This document shows, one piece after another, positions 35,326-43,958 of a stretch of 64,000 bases of DNA. Source of the stretch: Pseudomonas yamanorum (lineage in GTDB: Bacteria > Pseudomonadota > Gammaproteobacteria > Pseudomonadales > Pseudomonadaceae); assembly GCF_013386765.1 (NCBI RefSeq), contig NZ_JACARE010000043.1, positions 1 through 64,000 on the forward strand, read 5' to 3'. The notes beneath the pieces were generated by a model. That model saw only the letters and a list, made by a program, of their open reading frames with translations. It searched no databases and was not told the DNA's origin. Every line of letters begins with the position of its first letter. Positions within the stretch are counted from its first letter, which is position 1. Made by a program: the position numbers and the translations under genes.

Positions 35326-35354
35326 CAGAAAAAAGGCCCACATCGTGGGCCTTC
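35326..35354 (-). terminator. Rho-independent terminator of katG
   Basis: The stem AAGGCCCAC / GTGGGCCTT (35333-35341 and 35345-35353) with a three-base loop is followed on the minus strand by a T-run. It lies 19 bases beyond the katG stop. Confidence 0.8.
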
Positions 35355-35372
35355 GCAAGAAACGCGTGAATG

Positions 35373-37643
35373 TCAGGCCAGTTCGAAACGGTCCAGATTC
35401 ATCACTTTGGTCCAGGCCGACACGAAGTCCTCGACGAATTTGTCCTCGGCGTCGGCACTGCCATAAACCTCCGACAGCGCCCGCAGCTGGGCATGGGAAC
35501 CGAACACCAGGTCGACACGTGTACCCGTCCACTTGACTGCACCGGTCTTGCGGTCGTGGGCCTCAAAGGTATCGTGGGAGCCTGGGGCTGGCTTCCATTC
35601 AACCCCCATGTCCAGCAGGTTCCTGAAGAAGTCATTGCTCAGGGTCCCCGGGCGATCCGTGAAGACGCCGTGCCTGCTCTGCCCGACATTGATATTCAAG
35701 GCCCGCAGGCCGCCCAACAGCACGGTCATTTCGGGTGCGGTCAATGTCAGCAACTGCGCCTTGTCGACCAGCAGCGCTTCAGCCGACACCTTGTAGTGGC
35801 CCTTCTGGTAGTTCCGAAAGCCATCGGCGACCGGCTCAAGGAAGCCGAACGACTCGACATCCGTCTGTTCCTGAGAAGCATCCGTACGCCCGGCCGTGAA
35901 AGGCACCGAGATCTGACGGCCCGCATTTTTTGCCGCCAGCTCAACACCCACACTGCCCGCCAGCACGATCAAATCGGCCAGCGAAATCTTTTTGCCCCCC
36001 GCCTGTGCGGAGTTGAAGTCGCTCTGAACAGCTTCCAGACGCTTCAACACGCCCGACAGTTGCTCAGGCTGGTTGACCGCCCAATCCTTCTGCGGCGCCA
36101 GGCGCAGGCGTCCGCCATTGGCGCCCCCGCGTTTATCGGAGCCACGGAAGGTGGAAGCTGCCGCCCATGCCGTCGAAACCAGCTGCGAAACCGTAAGCCC
36201 CGATGCGAGCAGCTTTTGCTTGAGCGCAGCGACGTCCTGTTCGTCCACCAGCGGATGATCGACGTTGGGAATCGGGTCCTGCCACAGCAACTCTTCCGTC
36301 GGGGTTTGCGGGCCGAGATAACGGGCAAGCGGGCCCATGTCACGGTGGGTCAGCTTGAACCAGGCGCGGGCAAACGCGTCGGCCAGTTGGTCAGGGTTGG
36401 CGAGGAAACGTCGGGAAATCTGTTCGTACGCCGGGTCGAAACGCAGCGCCAGGTCCGATGTGAGCATGCTCGGCGCATGCCGCTTGCCAGCGTTATGGGC
36501 ATCCGGAATCTTGCCGGCGCCCGCCCCGTTCTTCGGTGTCCACTGATGTGCGCCCGCCGGGCTCCTGGTCAGCTCCCATTCAAAGCCAAAGAGGTTTTCG
36601 AGGTACTCATTGCTCCATTTCGTCGGTGTAGACGTCCAGGTCACTTCCAGCCCGCTGGTGATGGTGTCACCGCCCTTGCCGCTGCCGAATGTGTTTTTCC
36701 AGCCAAGCCCCTGCTCTTCCAGGCCTGCCGCCTCCGGTTCCGGGCCGACGTTATCAGCCGGGCCTGCGCCGTGAGTCTTGCCAAAGGCGTGACCGCCGGC
36801 AATCAGCGCAACGGTCTCTTCATCATTCATCGCCATGCGACCGAAGGTCTCACGAATATCCTTCGCCGAGGCAACCGGGTCCGGAACACCTTCAGGCCCT
36901 TCCGGGTTCACGTAGATCAGGCCCATCTGTACCGCCGCGAGGGGGTTTTCCAGATTGCGCTCACCGCTCCCGGTGCGGCTTTCTTCGCTGCCATGAATCT
37001 GCGGCTCGGCCACCAACGTACCGTCGCCCGGCTGCTGCATTTTCTTTTGCGCGCCGTAACGCTCCTCTCCCCCCAGCCAGGTGGTCTCGGAGCCCCAGTA
37101 CACATCTTCGTCCGGCTCCCACACATCCGGGCGACCGCCAGAGAACCCGAAAGTCTTGAAGCCCATGGACTCCAGCGCAACGTTACCGGTGAGTACGATC
37201 AGATCGGCCCAGGAAATCTGGCGGCCGTACTTTTGCTTGACCGGCCAGATCAGGCGACGCGCTTTGTCCAGGCTGACGTTGTCAGGCCAGCTGTTGAGCG
37301 GTGCAAAGCGCTGCTGTCCCGCACCGGCACCGCCACGACCATCAGCGGTACGATAGGTCCCGGCGCTGTGCCAGGCCATGCGAATGAACAGCGGGCCGTA
37401 GTGGCCAAAGTCCGCCGGCCACCAGTCCTGGGAGTGCGTCATGACATCGCGCAAATCCCGCTTGACGGCTTCGAAGTCAAGGCTCTTGAATGCCTTGGCG
37501 TAGTCGAAGCCCTCCCCCATGGGGTCGCTGAGGGACGAATGCTGGTGCAGGATCTTGAGATTCAGTTGCTGTGGCCACCAGTCCCGATTCGTGGTGCCGC
37601 CACCCGCAGCGTGGTTGAACGGGCATTTCGATTCAGTTGACAT
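35373..37643 (-). CDS. katG: Catalase-peroxidase
   Basis: This bifunctional haem enzyme destroys H2O2 and acts as a broad peroxidase. Length is 756 residues, with two peroxidase-like halves. The N-terminal half carries the active site: FIRMAWHSAGTYR with distal Arg, Trp and His, the Trp-Tyr-Met cross-link region (YVNPEGPEG), and the proximal His in ALIAGGHAFGKTHG. The C-terminal half is the degenerate duplicate. No signal peptide is seen, so it is cytosolic. It is followed by a clear terminator, and an OxyR-like site lies upstream. A long open frame antisense to it is an artefact of GC bias. Confidence 0.97.
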   Translation of the reverse strand: MSTESKCPFNHAAGGGTTNRDWWPQQLNLKILHQHSSLSDPMGEGFDYAKAFKSLDFEAVKRDLRDVMTHSQDWWPADFGHYGPLFIRMAWHSAGTYRTADGRGGAGAGQQRFAPLNSWPDNVSLDKARRLIWPVKQKYGRQISWADLIVLTGNVALESMGFKTFGFSGGRPDVWEPDEDVYWGSETTWLGGEERYGAQKKMQQPGDGTLVAEPQIHGSEESRTGSGERNLENPLAAVQMGLIYVNPEGPEGVPDPVASAKDIRETFGRMAMNDEETVALIAGGHAFGKTHGAGPADNVGPEPEAAGLEEQGLGWKNTFGSGKGGDTITSGLEVTWTSTPTKWSNEYLENLFGFEWELTRSPAGAHQWTPKNGAGAGKIPDAHNAGKRHAPSMLTSDLALRFDPAYEQISRRFLANPDQLADAFARAWFKLTHRDMGPLARYLGPQTPTEELLWQDPIPNVDHPLVDEQDVAALKQKLLASGLTVSQLVSTAWAAASTFRGSDKRGGANGGRLRLAPQKDWAVNQPEQLSGVLKRLEAVQSDFNSAQAGGKKISLADLIVLAGSVGVELAAKNAGRQISVPFTAGRTDASQEQTDVESFGFLEPVADGFRNYQKGHYKVSAEALLVDKAQLLTLTAPEMTVLLGGLRALNINVGQSRHGVFTDRPGTLSNDFFRNLLDMGVEWKPAPGSHDTFEAHDRKTGAVKWTGTRVDLVFGSHAQLRALSEVYGSADAEDKFVEDFVSAWTKVMNLDRFELA

Positions 37644-37750
37644 GCTTGATCTACCTTTCCGTCATGTTCATCCGTACCATCGCGCCCATTGCAGCACTTC
37701 AGACATTGATGGCTGAATCTCAAGATTAGCCTTGATCGCAGAAAACTCTA

Positions 37751-37787
37751 ATAGCCAGAACGTTATCGCTCGATAGGCAACGTTAAC
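37751..37787 (-). promoter_or_regulatory. Candidate OxyR site upstream of katG
   Basis: Two ATAG elements at 37751 and 37773 are spaced exactly 22 bases apart, each followed at the right distance by a GTTA element (TTATC and GTTAAC). OxyR sites are four ATAGNT-type elements spaced by about one helical turn, so the spacing fits although the right arms are imperfect. It is 108 bases upstream of the katG ATG. Confidence 0.4.
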
Positions 37788-37888
37788 TGAATGCCCAAAA
37801 AAAGAGGCAGGTGCTCAAGGTGTCGAGTGACCTCCTCATCGGGCAGGCAATTTTATCGGATGCGACACCGTCGCTGACTTAGTCGTAC

Positions 37889-38275
37889 TTAGTCGTACCG
37901 TTGAAAAATCTTCGAGATGATTTTCCATTGACCCTCTATTTTGAGCAGCGAAAGAAAGTCATGGAAGCTCGCGCCCAAAACGTCATTCTCCATGTCCACG
38001 CGCACGACTGCCGCTGTGGGTGCGATAGCCAGGATATCCAGACGACTGCGAGCGTCGGGTGAGGCACCCAGTGCGTTGAAGAAGCCCGCAAATGCCGGAA
38101 TAGCTGGACCTTGCAGCAGCTCGTCGCCGCTATAGCCCCACATGATCGCATCTGCGTGGAAGGCCTTCTCAATTCCGGCGATATCCCCAGAGCGATAGCC
38201 GTCGATATAAGCCTGTGCTGCCTGAATCACATCATCGTACTCAGTGGTGTCCACTGGTTTTATATGCAAAGTCAT
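37889..38275 (-). CDS. NTF2-like / lumazine-binding family protein
   Basis: This 128-residue protein has the small cone-shaped NTF2/SnoaL fold (YDDVIQAAQAYIDGYRSGDIAGIEKAFHADAIMWGYSGDELLQG; C-terminal FHDFLSLLKIEGQWKIISKIF). It resembles the putative lumazine-binding group. Such proteins bind small hydrophobic ligands or act as minor isomerases; the role here is not known. It is divergent from a GlxA-type AraC regulator at 38480, which could control it. Two adjacent copies of TTAGTCGTAC sit at its 3' end. Confidence 0.7.
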   Translation of the reverse strand: MTLHIKPVDTTEYDDVIQAAQAYIDGYRSGDIAGIEKAFHADAIMWGYSGDELLQGPAIPAFAGFFNALGASPDARSRLDILAIAPTAAVVRVDMENDVLGASFHDFLSLLKIEGQWKIISKIFQRYD

Positions 38276-38479
38276 GTTGAACCCTCGAAAGCTACTTAGC
38301 GAAAGATGTTGTTCGTGCCAACAACTTTACGTATGAGTACGGGAAACGAAAACGACGTTTATCCCTCACTTCAGGCCAAAAAAATATCACTCCTGAGAGC
38401 CATCAAGAACGCCAGGCCCCGTGGCGTTACACTAGGGCTCCCGGTAACCTGGGACTGAAAACGCTGGAGCTGAGCTGCG

Positions 38480-39427
38480 ATGTACCGAATTGGATTTTTT
38501 GTCTGCCCTGGTCACGATGCCCTTGATCTTGCTGGGCCATTGTCTGCGTTCAATCAAGTGGCGACAGCTGTTGGTTATAAGCCGTATGAGCTTCGCGTCG
38601 TATCGCGCTTCGGAGGGTCGGTTATTGGCAATTCAGGCCTTCCGGTCGAAACAACTCCCTTTGGCAAGGACACCTTTGACACCGTCATTTTTGTGGGTGG
38701 TGAAGTCGAACCAATGCTGACAGCAGAGAATCTCGACGCTGCAAGGCAATTGATCGTCAACGCTTCGCGAGTCGCAAGCGTATGCACGGGTGCGTTCTTG
38801 TTGGCAGAAATCGGCCTGCTGAACGATCGCCGGGCCACGACGCACTGGTTTCACACTGCACAACTGCAATCGCGTTTTCCCCGCATCAAAGTTGAAGGGG
38901 ACGTTATTTTTATAGAGGACGGACACGTCTGGACGTCGGCGGGCATTGCTTCCGGGATCGATCTGGCGCTCTCTATGATTGAGAAAGATATGGGTGCTAA
39001 TGTAGCGCGCGATGTCTCCAGATTGCTGGTCGTTCCATACCGCCGACTGGGTGGCCAGTCGCAGATTTCCGCGATGTCGCAAATGGAACCAGAGTCAGAT
39101 CGCATCCGTATTGCGCTGAAATTCGCCAGAGAGCATCTGTCTGAGGCGTTACCAATCGAGCGACTCGCCGATGCGGCGAGATTGAGCCTGCGACAGTTCG
39201 GACGAGCATTCCGCCGAGAAACGGGAGAAACACCCGCTAAAGCAGTAGAACGCTTACGCGTCGAAGCGGCGTGTTTACGCCTGCAAGAAGGCAGCGAGCC
39301 GATCGAGCAAATTGCTCTGGCGGTGGGCTTTACTGACCCAGAACGGATGCGTAGGGCATTCGTTCGGCTGCATGGATATTCACCGCAATATGTCCGCCGC
39401 GAGAATCGGTTGAGTGAGGAGCGGTGA
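38480..39427 (+). CDS. GlxA-family AraC regulator (DJ-1/PfpI + HTH)
   Basis: This 315-residue regulator has an N-terminal DJ-1/PfpI domain (residues 2-185, with FVCPGHDALDLAGPLSAFN and the nucleophile-elbow-like ASVCTGAFLLAEIGLL) and a C-terminal pair of AraC helix-turn-helix motifs (residues about 215-310, LSEALPIERLADAARLSLRQFGRAFRR and IEQIALAVGFTDPERMRRAFVRLHGYSPQYVRR). The elbow Cys suggests ligand sensing rather than catalysis. The base composition is AT-richer than most neighbours. It is divergent from the NTF2-like gene and upstream of a convergent isonitrile-hydratase-like gene. Confidence 0.88.
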   Translation: MYRIGFFVCPGHDALDLAGPLSAFNQVATAVGYKPYELRVVSRFGGSVIGNSGLPVETTPFGKDTFDTVIFVGGEVEPMLTAENLDAARQLIVNASRVASVCTGAFLLAEIGLLNDRRATTHWFHTAQLQSRFPRIKVEGDVIFIEDGHVWTSAGIASGIDLALSMIEKDMGANVARDVSRLLVVPYRRLGGQSQISAMSQMEPESDRIRIALKFAREHLSEALPIERLADAARLSLRQFGRAFRRETGETPAKAVERLRVEAACLRLQEGSEPIEQIALAVGFTDPERMRRAFVRLHGYSPQYVRRENRLSEER

Positions 39428-39535
39428 GCCCTCGATGGTCAATTGGCGGTACTTAGCCCGCGTCCATACCCAGGAACTGACCGTAGAGCAGCCCCCGCCG
39501 GATGGTCCGCCGAGAACAGCGCTACGAAACCAAGA

Positions 39536-40267
39536 TCAGGTGGCAGCCAGTTTTGATAATTGCGCTCGACGCGCCATATGCTCATTCGCGACTCTCACCG
39601 CTTCGTCAGTCCGCCCCCACAGCCCCGTTATCTGTGCGACGATCTCTGGCCGCGCGGTACGTGGATTCCCCGAGTTCATTGTCGGCTGCGGGTCGTACTC
39701 GAGCACGAGTTGCGTAAACTCAGCCGCGTCCCGACCTTTGAGTTCGGCGATGACCTGCAGCGCAAAGTCGATACCTGCCGTTACACCGCCGCCTGTGATT
39801 CGGTTCCTGTCGACGCATACCCGTTCGTAGCTCGGTTCGATACCCAGTGCGATAAGGGGTTCGTAGAAAGGCCAATAGGTCGCTGCACGGTAGCCCTCCA
39901 ATAGTCCCGCCATAGCAAGAAGTACAGAGCCTGTGCATACAGCGGTGACATAGGTGGCAGTCTTGCCTGCGCGAGCAATAAAATCGAGCAGCTCCTGGTC
40001 CTTCATGATCTCAGGCGTTCCTCCGCCACCTGCGACAAACAGCACGTCCAGGTTATCTGGAACGTCATCAATCGTGATCGTGGGGTTCATGGTGACGCCC
40101 ATATCCGTGGGAACGGGCTCCAGGGTCTTCCAGATTATGTGGGTTTTGGCATGAAGGCCGAATGCCGTCTGTGGGCCGGCCAAGTCCTGCAGAGTGAAAC
40201 CAGGAAAAATCACCATGCCAATCTGCAGTTGGCGGCCTTCACTCTCATTGCTCATCTCATCAGACAT
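39536..40267 (-). CDS. DJ-1/PfpI protein, isonitrile hydratase-like
   Basis: This 243-residue single-domain protein starts at ATG 40267, preceded by GAGGAGA; a longer upstream frame is unsupported. It follows the pattern of isonitrile hydratase InhA of Pseudomonas putida, which hydrates R-NC to N-formamides: YVTAVCTGSVLLAMAGLLEGYRAATYW with the catalytic Cys, then RITGGGVTAGIDFALQVIAELKG. The flanking GlxA-type AraC regulator at 40396 is divergent from it, an arrangement common for this family. Function by analogy; the substrate is not established. Confidence 0.75.
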   Translation of the reverse strand: MSDEMSNESEGRQLQIGMVIFPGFTLQDLAGPQTAFGLHAKTHIIWKTLEPVPTDMGVTMNPTITIDDVPDNLDVLFVAGGGGTPEIMKDQELLDFIARAGKTATYVTAVCTGSVLLAMAGLLEGYRAATYWPFYEPLIALGIEPSYERVCVDRNRITGGGVTAGIDFALQVIAELKGRDAAEFTQLVLEYDPQPTMNSGNPRTARPEIVAQITGLWGRTDEAVRVANEHMARRAQLSKLAAT

Positions 40268-40395
40268 TACCGTCTCCTCTCGTCGTACTTGACTAAAAGA
40301 GTATTCCTGCCGGACGCTGCACGTGAGTGGCTTAAATGACATCGAGCGATCGTTTTCTGCCAGTTATTTTGATTGTGAGAGCGGAGGTCGACGCC

Positions 40396-41337
40396 GTGCA
40401 TAAAATTGCGGTTCTGGTATTGAATGACGTGGTGCCGTTGGACTTTGGTATCGCTTATCAGGTTTTCGCTTTGGCTTCTCAAGTTGATGGGAGCAAAGCT
40501 TACGAGGTGGAGGTGTGCGCACCCGAGCGGACAATTCGGGCCACTGGCTTTGATATGAATGTGCGGTACGGCCTCGACCGTCTTGAGCTGGCCCACACCA
40601 TTGTCATTCCCGGGTGTGAAGACCCGTTTGGAGAGGTTCCAGAGGCGGTAAGAATTGCTCTTCGCCAGGCACACGCTCGTGGTGCAAGATTAGCGTCAAT
40701 CTGCACAGGAGCTTTTATCCTTGCCGCGAGCGGTCTTCTAAGCGGAAAGCGCGTCACGACGCATTGGCGCTTCGCCGAGGACTTGGCCAGGCTTCACCCA
40801 GAGATAAGAGTAGAACCTAATGTTCTATTCGTTGATGAAGGTAGCATCGTGACTTCGGCGGGAGCGTCAGCAGGATTGGATATGTGTTTGCATCTCGTGC
40901 GACGCGATTATGGTCAGTCTGTTGCGGCAAACACTGCCCGCCTAGCGGTCGCGCCACTGTACCGTGATGGTGGTCAGGCCCAGTTTATTCGTCAGGAGCT
41001 TCCAGGCTCTCCAACAAGCTTGGCGCCCTTGATCGAATGGATACGAGACAATTTGAACAGTTCGCACACGGTCGATAGTCTTGCGGCTCGCGCCAACATG
41101 AGCTCCCGCACCTTTGCTCGGCGATTTCAAGAACAGACCGGTACTACTCCTTTACAGTGGCTTCTCACCGCTCGTATTGATCGAGCGCGTGCATTGCTTG
41201 AGGAGAGCGAGACATCGATTGATCAAACAGCATTTCTTTCCGGATTCGGGTCTGCAGTGACCTTCCGGTCGCGGTTCAGAAAAGTCGTTGGCCTCACGCC
41301 AACTGAGTACCGTCGTCGTTTCAGCCCGGCCAACTAA
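40396..41337 (+). CDS. GlxA-family AraC regulator (DJ-1/PfpI + HTH)
   Basis: This 313-residue regulator starts at GTG 40396 (VHKIAVLVLNDVVPLDFGIAYQVF) nine bases after GCGGAG. An ATG at 40336 would extend it by 20 unlikely residues. N-terminal DJ-1/PfpI domain with ASICTGAFILAASGLLSGKRVTTHW; C-terminal AraC domain with VDSLAARANMSSRTFARRFQEQTGTTPLQWLLTARIDRARALLEES and FLSGFGSAVTFRSRFRKVVGLTPTEYRRRF. Probably controls the divergent isonitrile-hydratase-like gene. It is the last gene before tRNA-Gly and has a markedly lower GC content (about 43 percent in the 60 bases from 40801) than the surroundings. Confidence 0.88.
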   Translation: MHKIAVLVLNDVVPLDFGIAYQVFALASQVDGSKAYEVEVCAPERTIRATGFDMNVRYGLDRLELAHTIVIPGCEDPFGEVPEAVRIALRQAHARGARLASICTGAFILAASGLLSGKRVTTHWRFAEDLARLHPEIRVEPNVLFVDEGSIVTSAGASAGLDMCLHLVRRDYGQSVAANTARLAVAPLYRDGGQAQFIRQELPGSPTSLAPLIEWIRDNLNSSHTVDSLAARANMSSRTFARRFQEQTGTTPLQWLLTARIDRARALLEESETSIDQTAFLSGFGSAVTFRSRFRKVVGLTPTEYRRRFSPAN

Positions 41338-41346
41338 ATCACAGGC

Positions 41347-41378
41347 AAAAAAAAGCCACTCGTTAGAGTGGCTTTTTC
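41347..41378. terminator. Bidirectional terminator between AraC gene and tRNA-Gly
   Basis: Stem AGCCACTC / GAGTGGCT (41354-41361, 41366-41373) with loop GTTA has an A-run on one side and a T-run on the other. It ends the AraC gene on the plus strand and the tRNA transcript on the minus strand. Confidence 0.88.
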
Positions 41379-41386
41379 TTTGTGTT

Positions 41387-41462
<76 letters not shown>

Positions 41463-41477
41463 GTCTTGGTGATGCGC

Positions 41478-41505
41478 ATTCTATAGAATCCTCATCACCC
41501 GTCAA
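41478..41505 (-). promoter_or_regulatory. Sigma-70 promoter of tRNA-Gly
   Basis: On the minus strand TTGACG (41500-41505) and TAGAAT (41478-41483) are separated by 16 bases, followed by a GCGC discriminator typical of stable-RNA promoters under stringent control. The tRNA begins 15 bases further on. Confidence 0.75.
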
Positions 41506-41525
41506 CCCCTTGATTCAAAAAAGTT

Positions 41526-42086
41526 TTATTTCTTTTCAACCTCGGTGCGCAGATGCGGCCAGGCGGCGCGCAAATATTGCAGCATGGACCACAAGGTCAG
41601 GCCTGCGGCGATCAGCAGCAAGGCGTAGCCCAGCAATACCCAGAAGGAGAAGTCCGACGGGTTGGCCAGCAGGATCACCAAGGCCAACATCTGCGCCGCG
41701 GTTTTCCATTTGCCCATGTTGGACACGGCCACATGGGCTCGGGCGCCGATTTCGGCCATCCATTCCCGCAGGGCCGAGACGACGATCTCGCGCCCAATGA
41801 TCACGGCCGCCGGCAAGGTCAGCCAGAGGTTGCCGTGTTCCTGCACCAGCAGCACCAGGGCCACCGCTACCATCAATTTGTCGGCCACCGGGTCGAGGAA
41901 CGCGCCAAACGGCGTGCTCTGCTCCAGGCGGCGGGCCAGGTAGCCGTCCAGCCAGTCGGTGGCGGCCGCAAAGGCAAACACCGAACTGGATGCCATGTAG
42001 CTCCATTCGTACGGCAGGTAAAACAGCAAAATGAAAATCGGGATGAGCAGGACGCGTAGTACGGTGATCAGATTAGGGATATTCAT
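41526..42086 (-). CDS. pgsA: CDP-diacylglycerol-glycerol-3-phosphate phosphatidyltransferase
   Basis: PgsA makes phosphatidylglycerol phosphate, the first step toward PG and cardiolipin, in the inner membrane. The 186-residue protein starts at ATG 42086 (MNIPNLITVLRVLLIPIFIL); a GTG two codons upstream is possible. The CDP-alcohol phosphotransferase motif DG-x2-AR-x8-G-x3-D-x3-D appears as DWLDGYLARRLEQSTPFGAFLDPVADK. Four hydrophobic segments. The gene follows uvrC by 32 bases and precedes tRNA-Gly, the conserved gacA-uvrC-pgsA order of Pseudomonas. Confidence 0.96.
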   Translation of the reverse strand: MNIPNLITVLRVLLIPIFILLFYLPYEWSYMASSSVFAFAAATDWLDGYLARRLEQSTPFGAFLDPVADKLMVAVALVLLVQEHGNLWLTLPAAVIIGREIVVSALREWMAEIGARAHVAVSNMGKWKTAAQMLALVILLANPSDFSFWVLLGYALLLIAAGLTLWSMLQYLRAAWPHLRTEVEKK

Positions 42087-42118
42087 CGGCACAACTGGCT
42101 ACGAGGTGAGAAGGCATT

Positions 42119-43957
42119 CTACTCGCTGTGCAGATTTGCATAAATCAACTCTGCGAGCTTTTTACTGATACCGGGAGCTTTGGCTATTTCTTCGATGCTG
42201 GCACGGGACAGCTCCTGCAAGCCACCAAAATGTTTTAACAAGTCGCGCCGCCGTGTCGGCCCGACCCCCGCCACCCCTTCCAGGGTTGAGGTACGCCGGG
42301 TTTTGCCACGCCGGGCACGGTGGCCGGTAATGGCGAAACGGTGGGCTTCGTCGCGGATCTGCTGGATAAGGTGCAGCGCCGGGGAGTCGCCCTTCAAGGT
42401 GAACTCATGGGCCGCATCATTCAAGTATAAGGTTTCGAAACCGGCCTTGCGGGTGGCGCCCTTGGCCACGCCGAGCAGGATCAGGTCGGGCACCGCCAAT
42501 TCGTTGAGCACGTCGCGGGCCATGGACAACTGCCCCTTGCCGCCGTCCACCAGCAGGATGTCCGGCAGCTTGCCCTCGCCGTCCTTCAGCTTGCTGAAGC
42601 GCCGGGTCAGGGCCTGGTGCATGGCGGCGTAGTCATCGCCCGGGGTGACGCCTTCGATGTTGTAGCGCCGGTAATCGGACTTGATCGGCCCCTCCGGCCC
42701 AAACACCACGCAGGAGGCCACGGTGGCCTCGCCGCTGGAGTGGCTGATGTCGTAACACTCGAGGCGCTGGGGCGGCTCGTCGAGCTTGAGCACTTCGGCC
42801 AGGGCGTCAAACCGTGCAGCAACGTGTTGCCGGTTGGCAAGGCGCGCGCCCAGGGCCTGTTCGGCATTGGTCACGGCCAGTTGCTGCCAGCGGGCACGGG
42901 TGCCGCGCACGCGGTGGCTGATGTCCAGCTCGCGGCCACGCAGTTCGTGAATCGCTTCGATCAGCGCCGGGAAGTCCTCGTGCACCACGTTGACGATCAG
43001 CTCGCTCGGCAGGTCGCGCTCGGGGCTGCTGACGTAGTACTGGCCGAGGAACGCCGCCATGACTTCGGCGACCTCCTCTTCTATACCGGTCTGGGGGAAG
43101 AAGTTCTTGCTGCCCAGCACCCGGCCGCCGCGCACGCTGATCAGGTGCACACAGGCGCCGCCCGGGTTGACGAAGGCAGCGATGACGTCGACGTCGCCGG
43201 TGCCGCCTTCCATGCTCTGCTGGTCCTGGACGCGGCGCAGCAGGGATATCTGGTCACGCAGCTCGGCAGCACGCTCGAAATCCAGGGTGCTGGCCGCTTG
43301 CTCCATGGCACCGGACAATTCATCGGCCAGGGCGTTACTGCGGCCTTCGAGGAACATCACCGAGTGACGCACGTCCTCGGCGTATTCCGCCGGCTCAACC
43401 AGGCCCACACACGGCGCCTTGCAGCGCTTGATCTGGTACTGCAGGCACGGGCGGTTGCGGTTCTTGTAGAAGCTGTCTTCGCACTGGCGCACGAAAAATG
43501 CCTTTTGCAGCAGGCTCAGGCTTTCGCGGATGGCGCCGGCGCTGGGGTAAGGCCCGAAATACTTGCCCTTCTGCTTCTTGGCCCCGCGATGGATGCTCAG
43601 GCGCGGGAAGTCGCCGTCCGAGAGAAACACGTACGGGTAGGACTTATCGTCACGCAGCAGGATGTTGTAGGGCGGCCGCCATTCCTTGATCAGCGTCTGC
43701 TCAAGCAGCAGCGCCTCGGTTTCATTGGCGGTGATGGTGGTTTCGACCTGGGCGATACGCGCCACCAGCGCCGCAGTCTTGGGCGCCAGGCCCGTCTTGC
43801 GGAAGTAACTCGCCAGGCGGCTCTTCAGGTTCTTGGCTTTACCGACGTAGAGCAGGCGCGCTTCGCTGTCGAACATGCGATACACGCCGGGGCGGCCACT
43901 GCAGGTTGCAAGAAACGCACTCGGATCGAACAGGAATTTTATTTCAGGTGCTGTCAT
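42119..43957 (-). CDS. uvrC: Excinuclease ABC subunit C
   Basis: UvrC makes both incisions in nucleotide excision repair. It is 612 residues from ATG 43957, one base after the gacA stop; an ATG at 43975 would overlap gacA. The N-terminal GIY-YIG nuclease domain has RPGVYRMF and LLYVGKAKNLKSRLASYF, then the Cys-rich segment (CLQYQIKRCKAPC), a UVR motif around residue 210, the RNase-H-like endonuclease domain (CYDISHSSGEATVASCVVF, LLVDGGKGQL) and two C-terminal helix-hairpin-helix motifs (TLEGVAGVGPTRRRDLLKHFGGL). Classical operon with gacA. Confidence 0.97.
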   Translation of the reverse strand: MTAPEIKFLFDPSAFLATCSGRPGVYRMFDSEARLLYVGKAKNLKSRLASYFRKTGLAPKTAALVARIAQVETTITANETEALLLEQTLIKEWRPPYNILLRDDKSYPYVFLSDGDFPRLSIHRGAKKQKGKYFGPYPSAGAIRESLSLLQKAFFVRQCEDSFYKNRNRPCLQYQIKRCKAPCVGLVEPAEYAEDVRHSVMFLEGRSNALADELSGAMEQAASTLDFERAAELRDQISLLRRVQDQQSMEGGTGDVDVIAAFVNPGGACVHLISVRGGRVLGSKNFFPQTGIEEEVAEVMAAFLGQYYVSSPERDLPSELIVNVVHEDFPALIEAIHELRGRELDISHRVRGTRARWQQLAVTNAEQALGARLANRQHVAARFDALAEVLKLDEPPQRLECYDISHSSGEATVASCVVFGPEGPIKSDYRRYNIEGVTPGDDYAAMHQALTRRFSKLKDGEGKLPDILLVDGGKGQLSMARDVLNELAVPDLILLGVAKGATRKAGFETLYLNDAAHEFTLKGDSPALHLIQQIRDEAHRFAITGHRARRGKTRRTSTLEGVAGVGPTRRRDLLKHFGGLQELSRASIEEIAKAPGISKKLAELIYANLHSE

Positions 43958-43958
43958 T

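Noticed and set aside
35370..37640. A 756-codon open frame on the plus strand opposite katG
   Set aside because: Exact mirror of katG with Arg/Gly/Val-rich composition; no domain, start site or ribosome binding site supports it.
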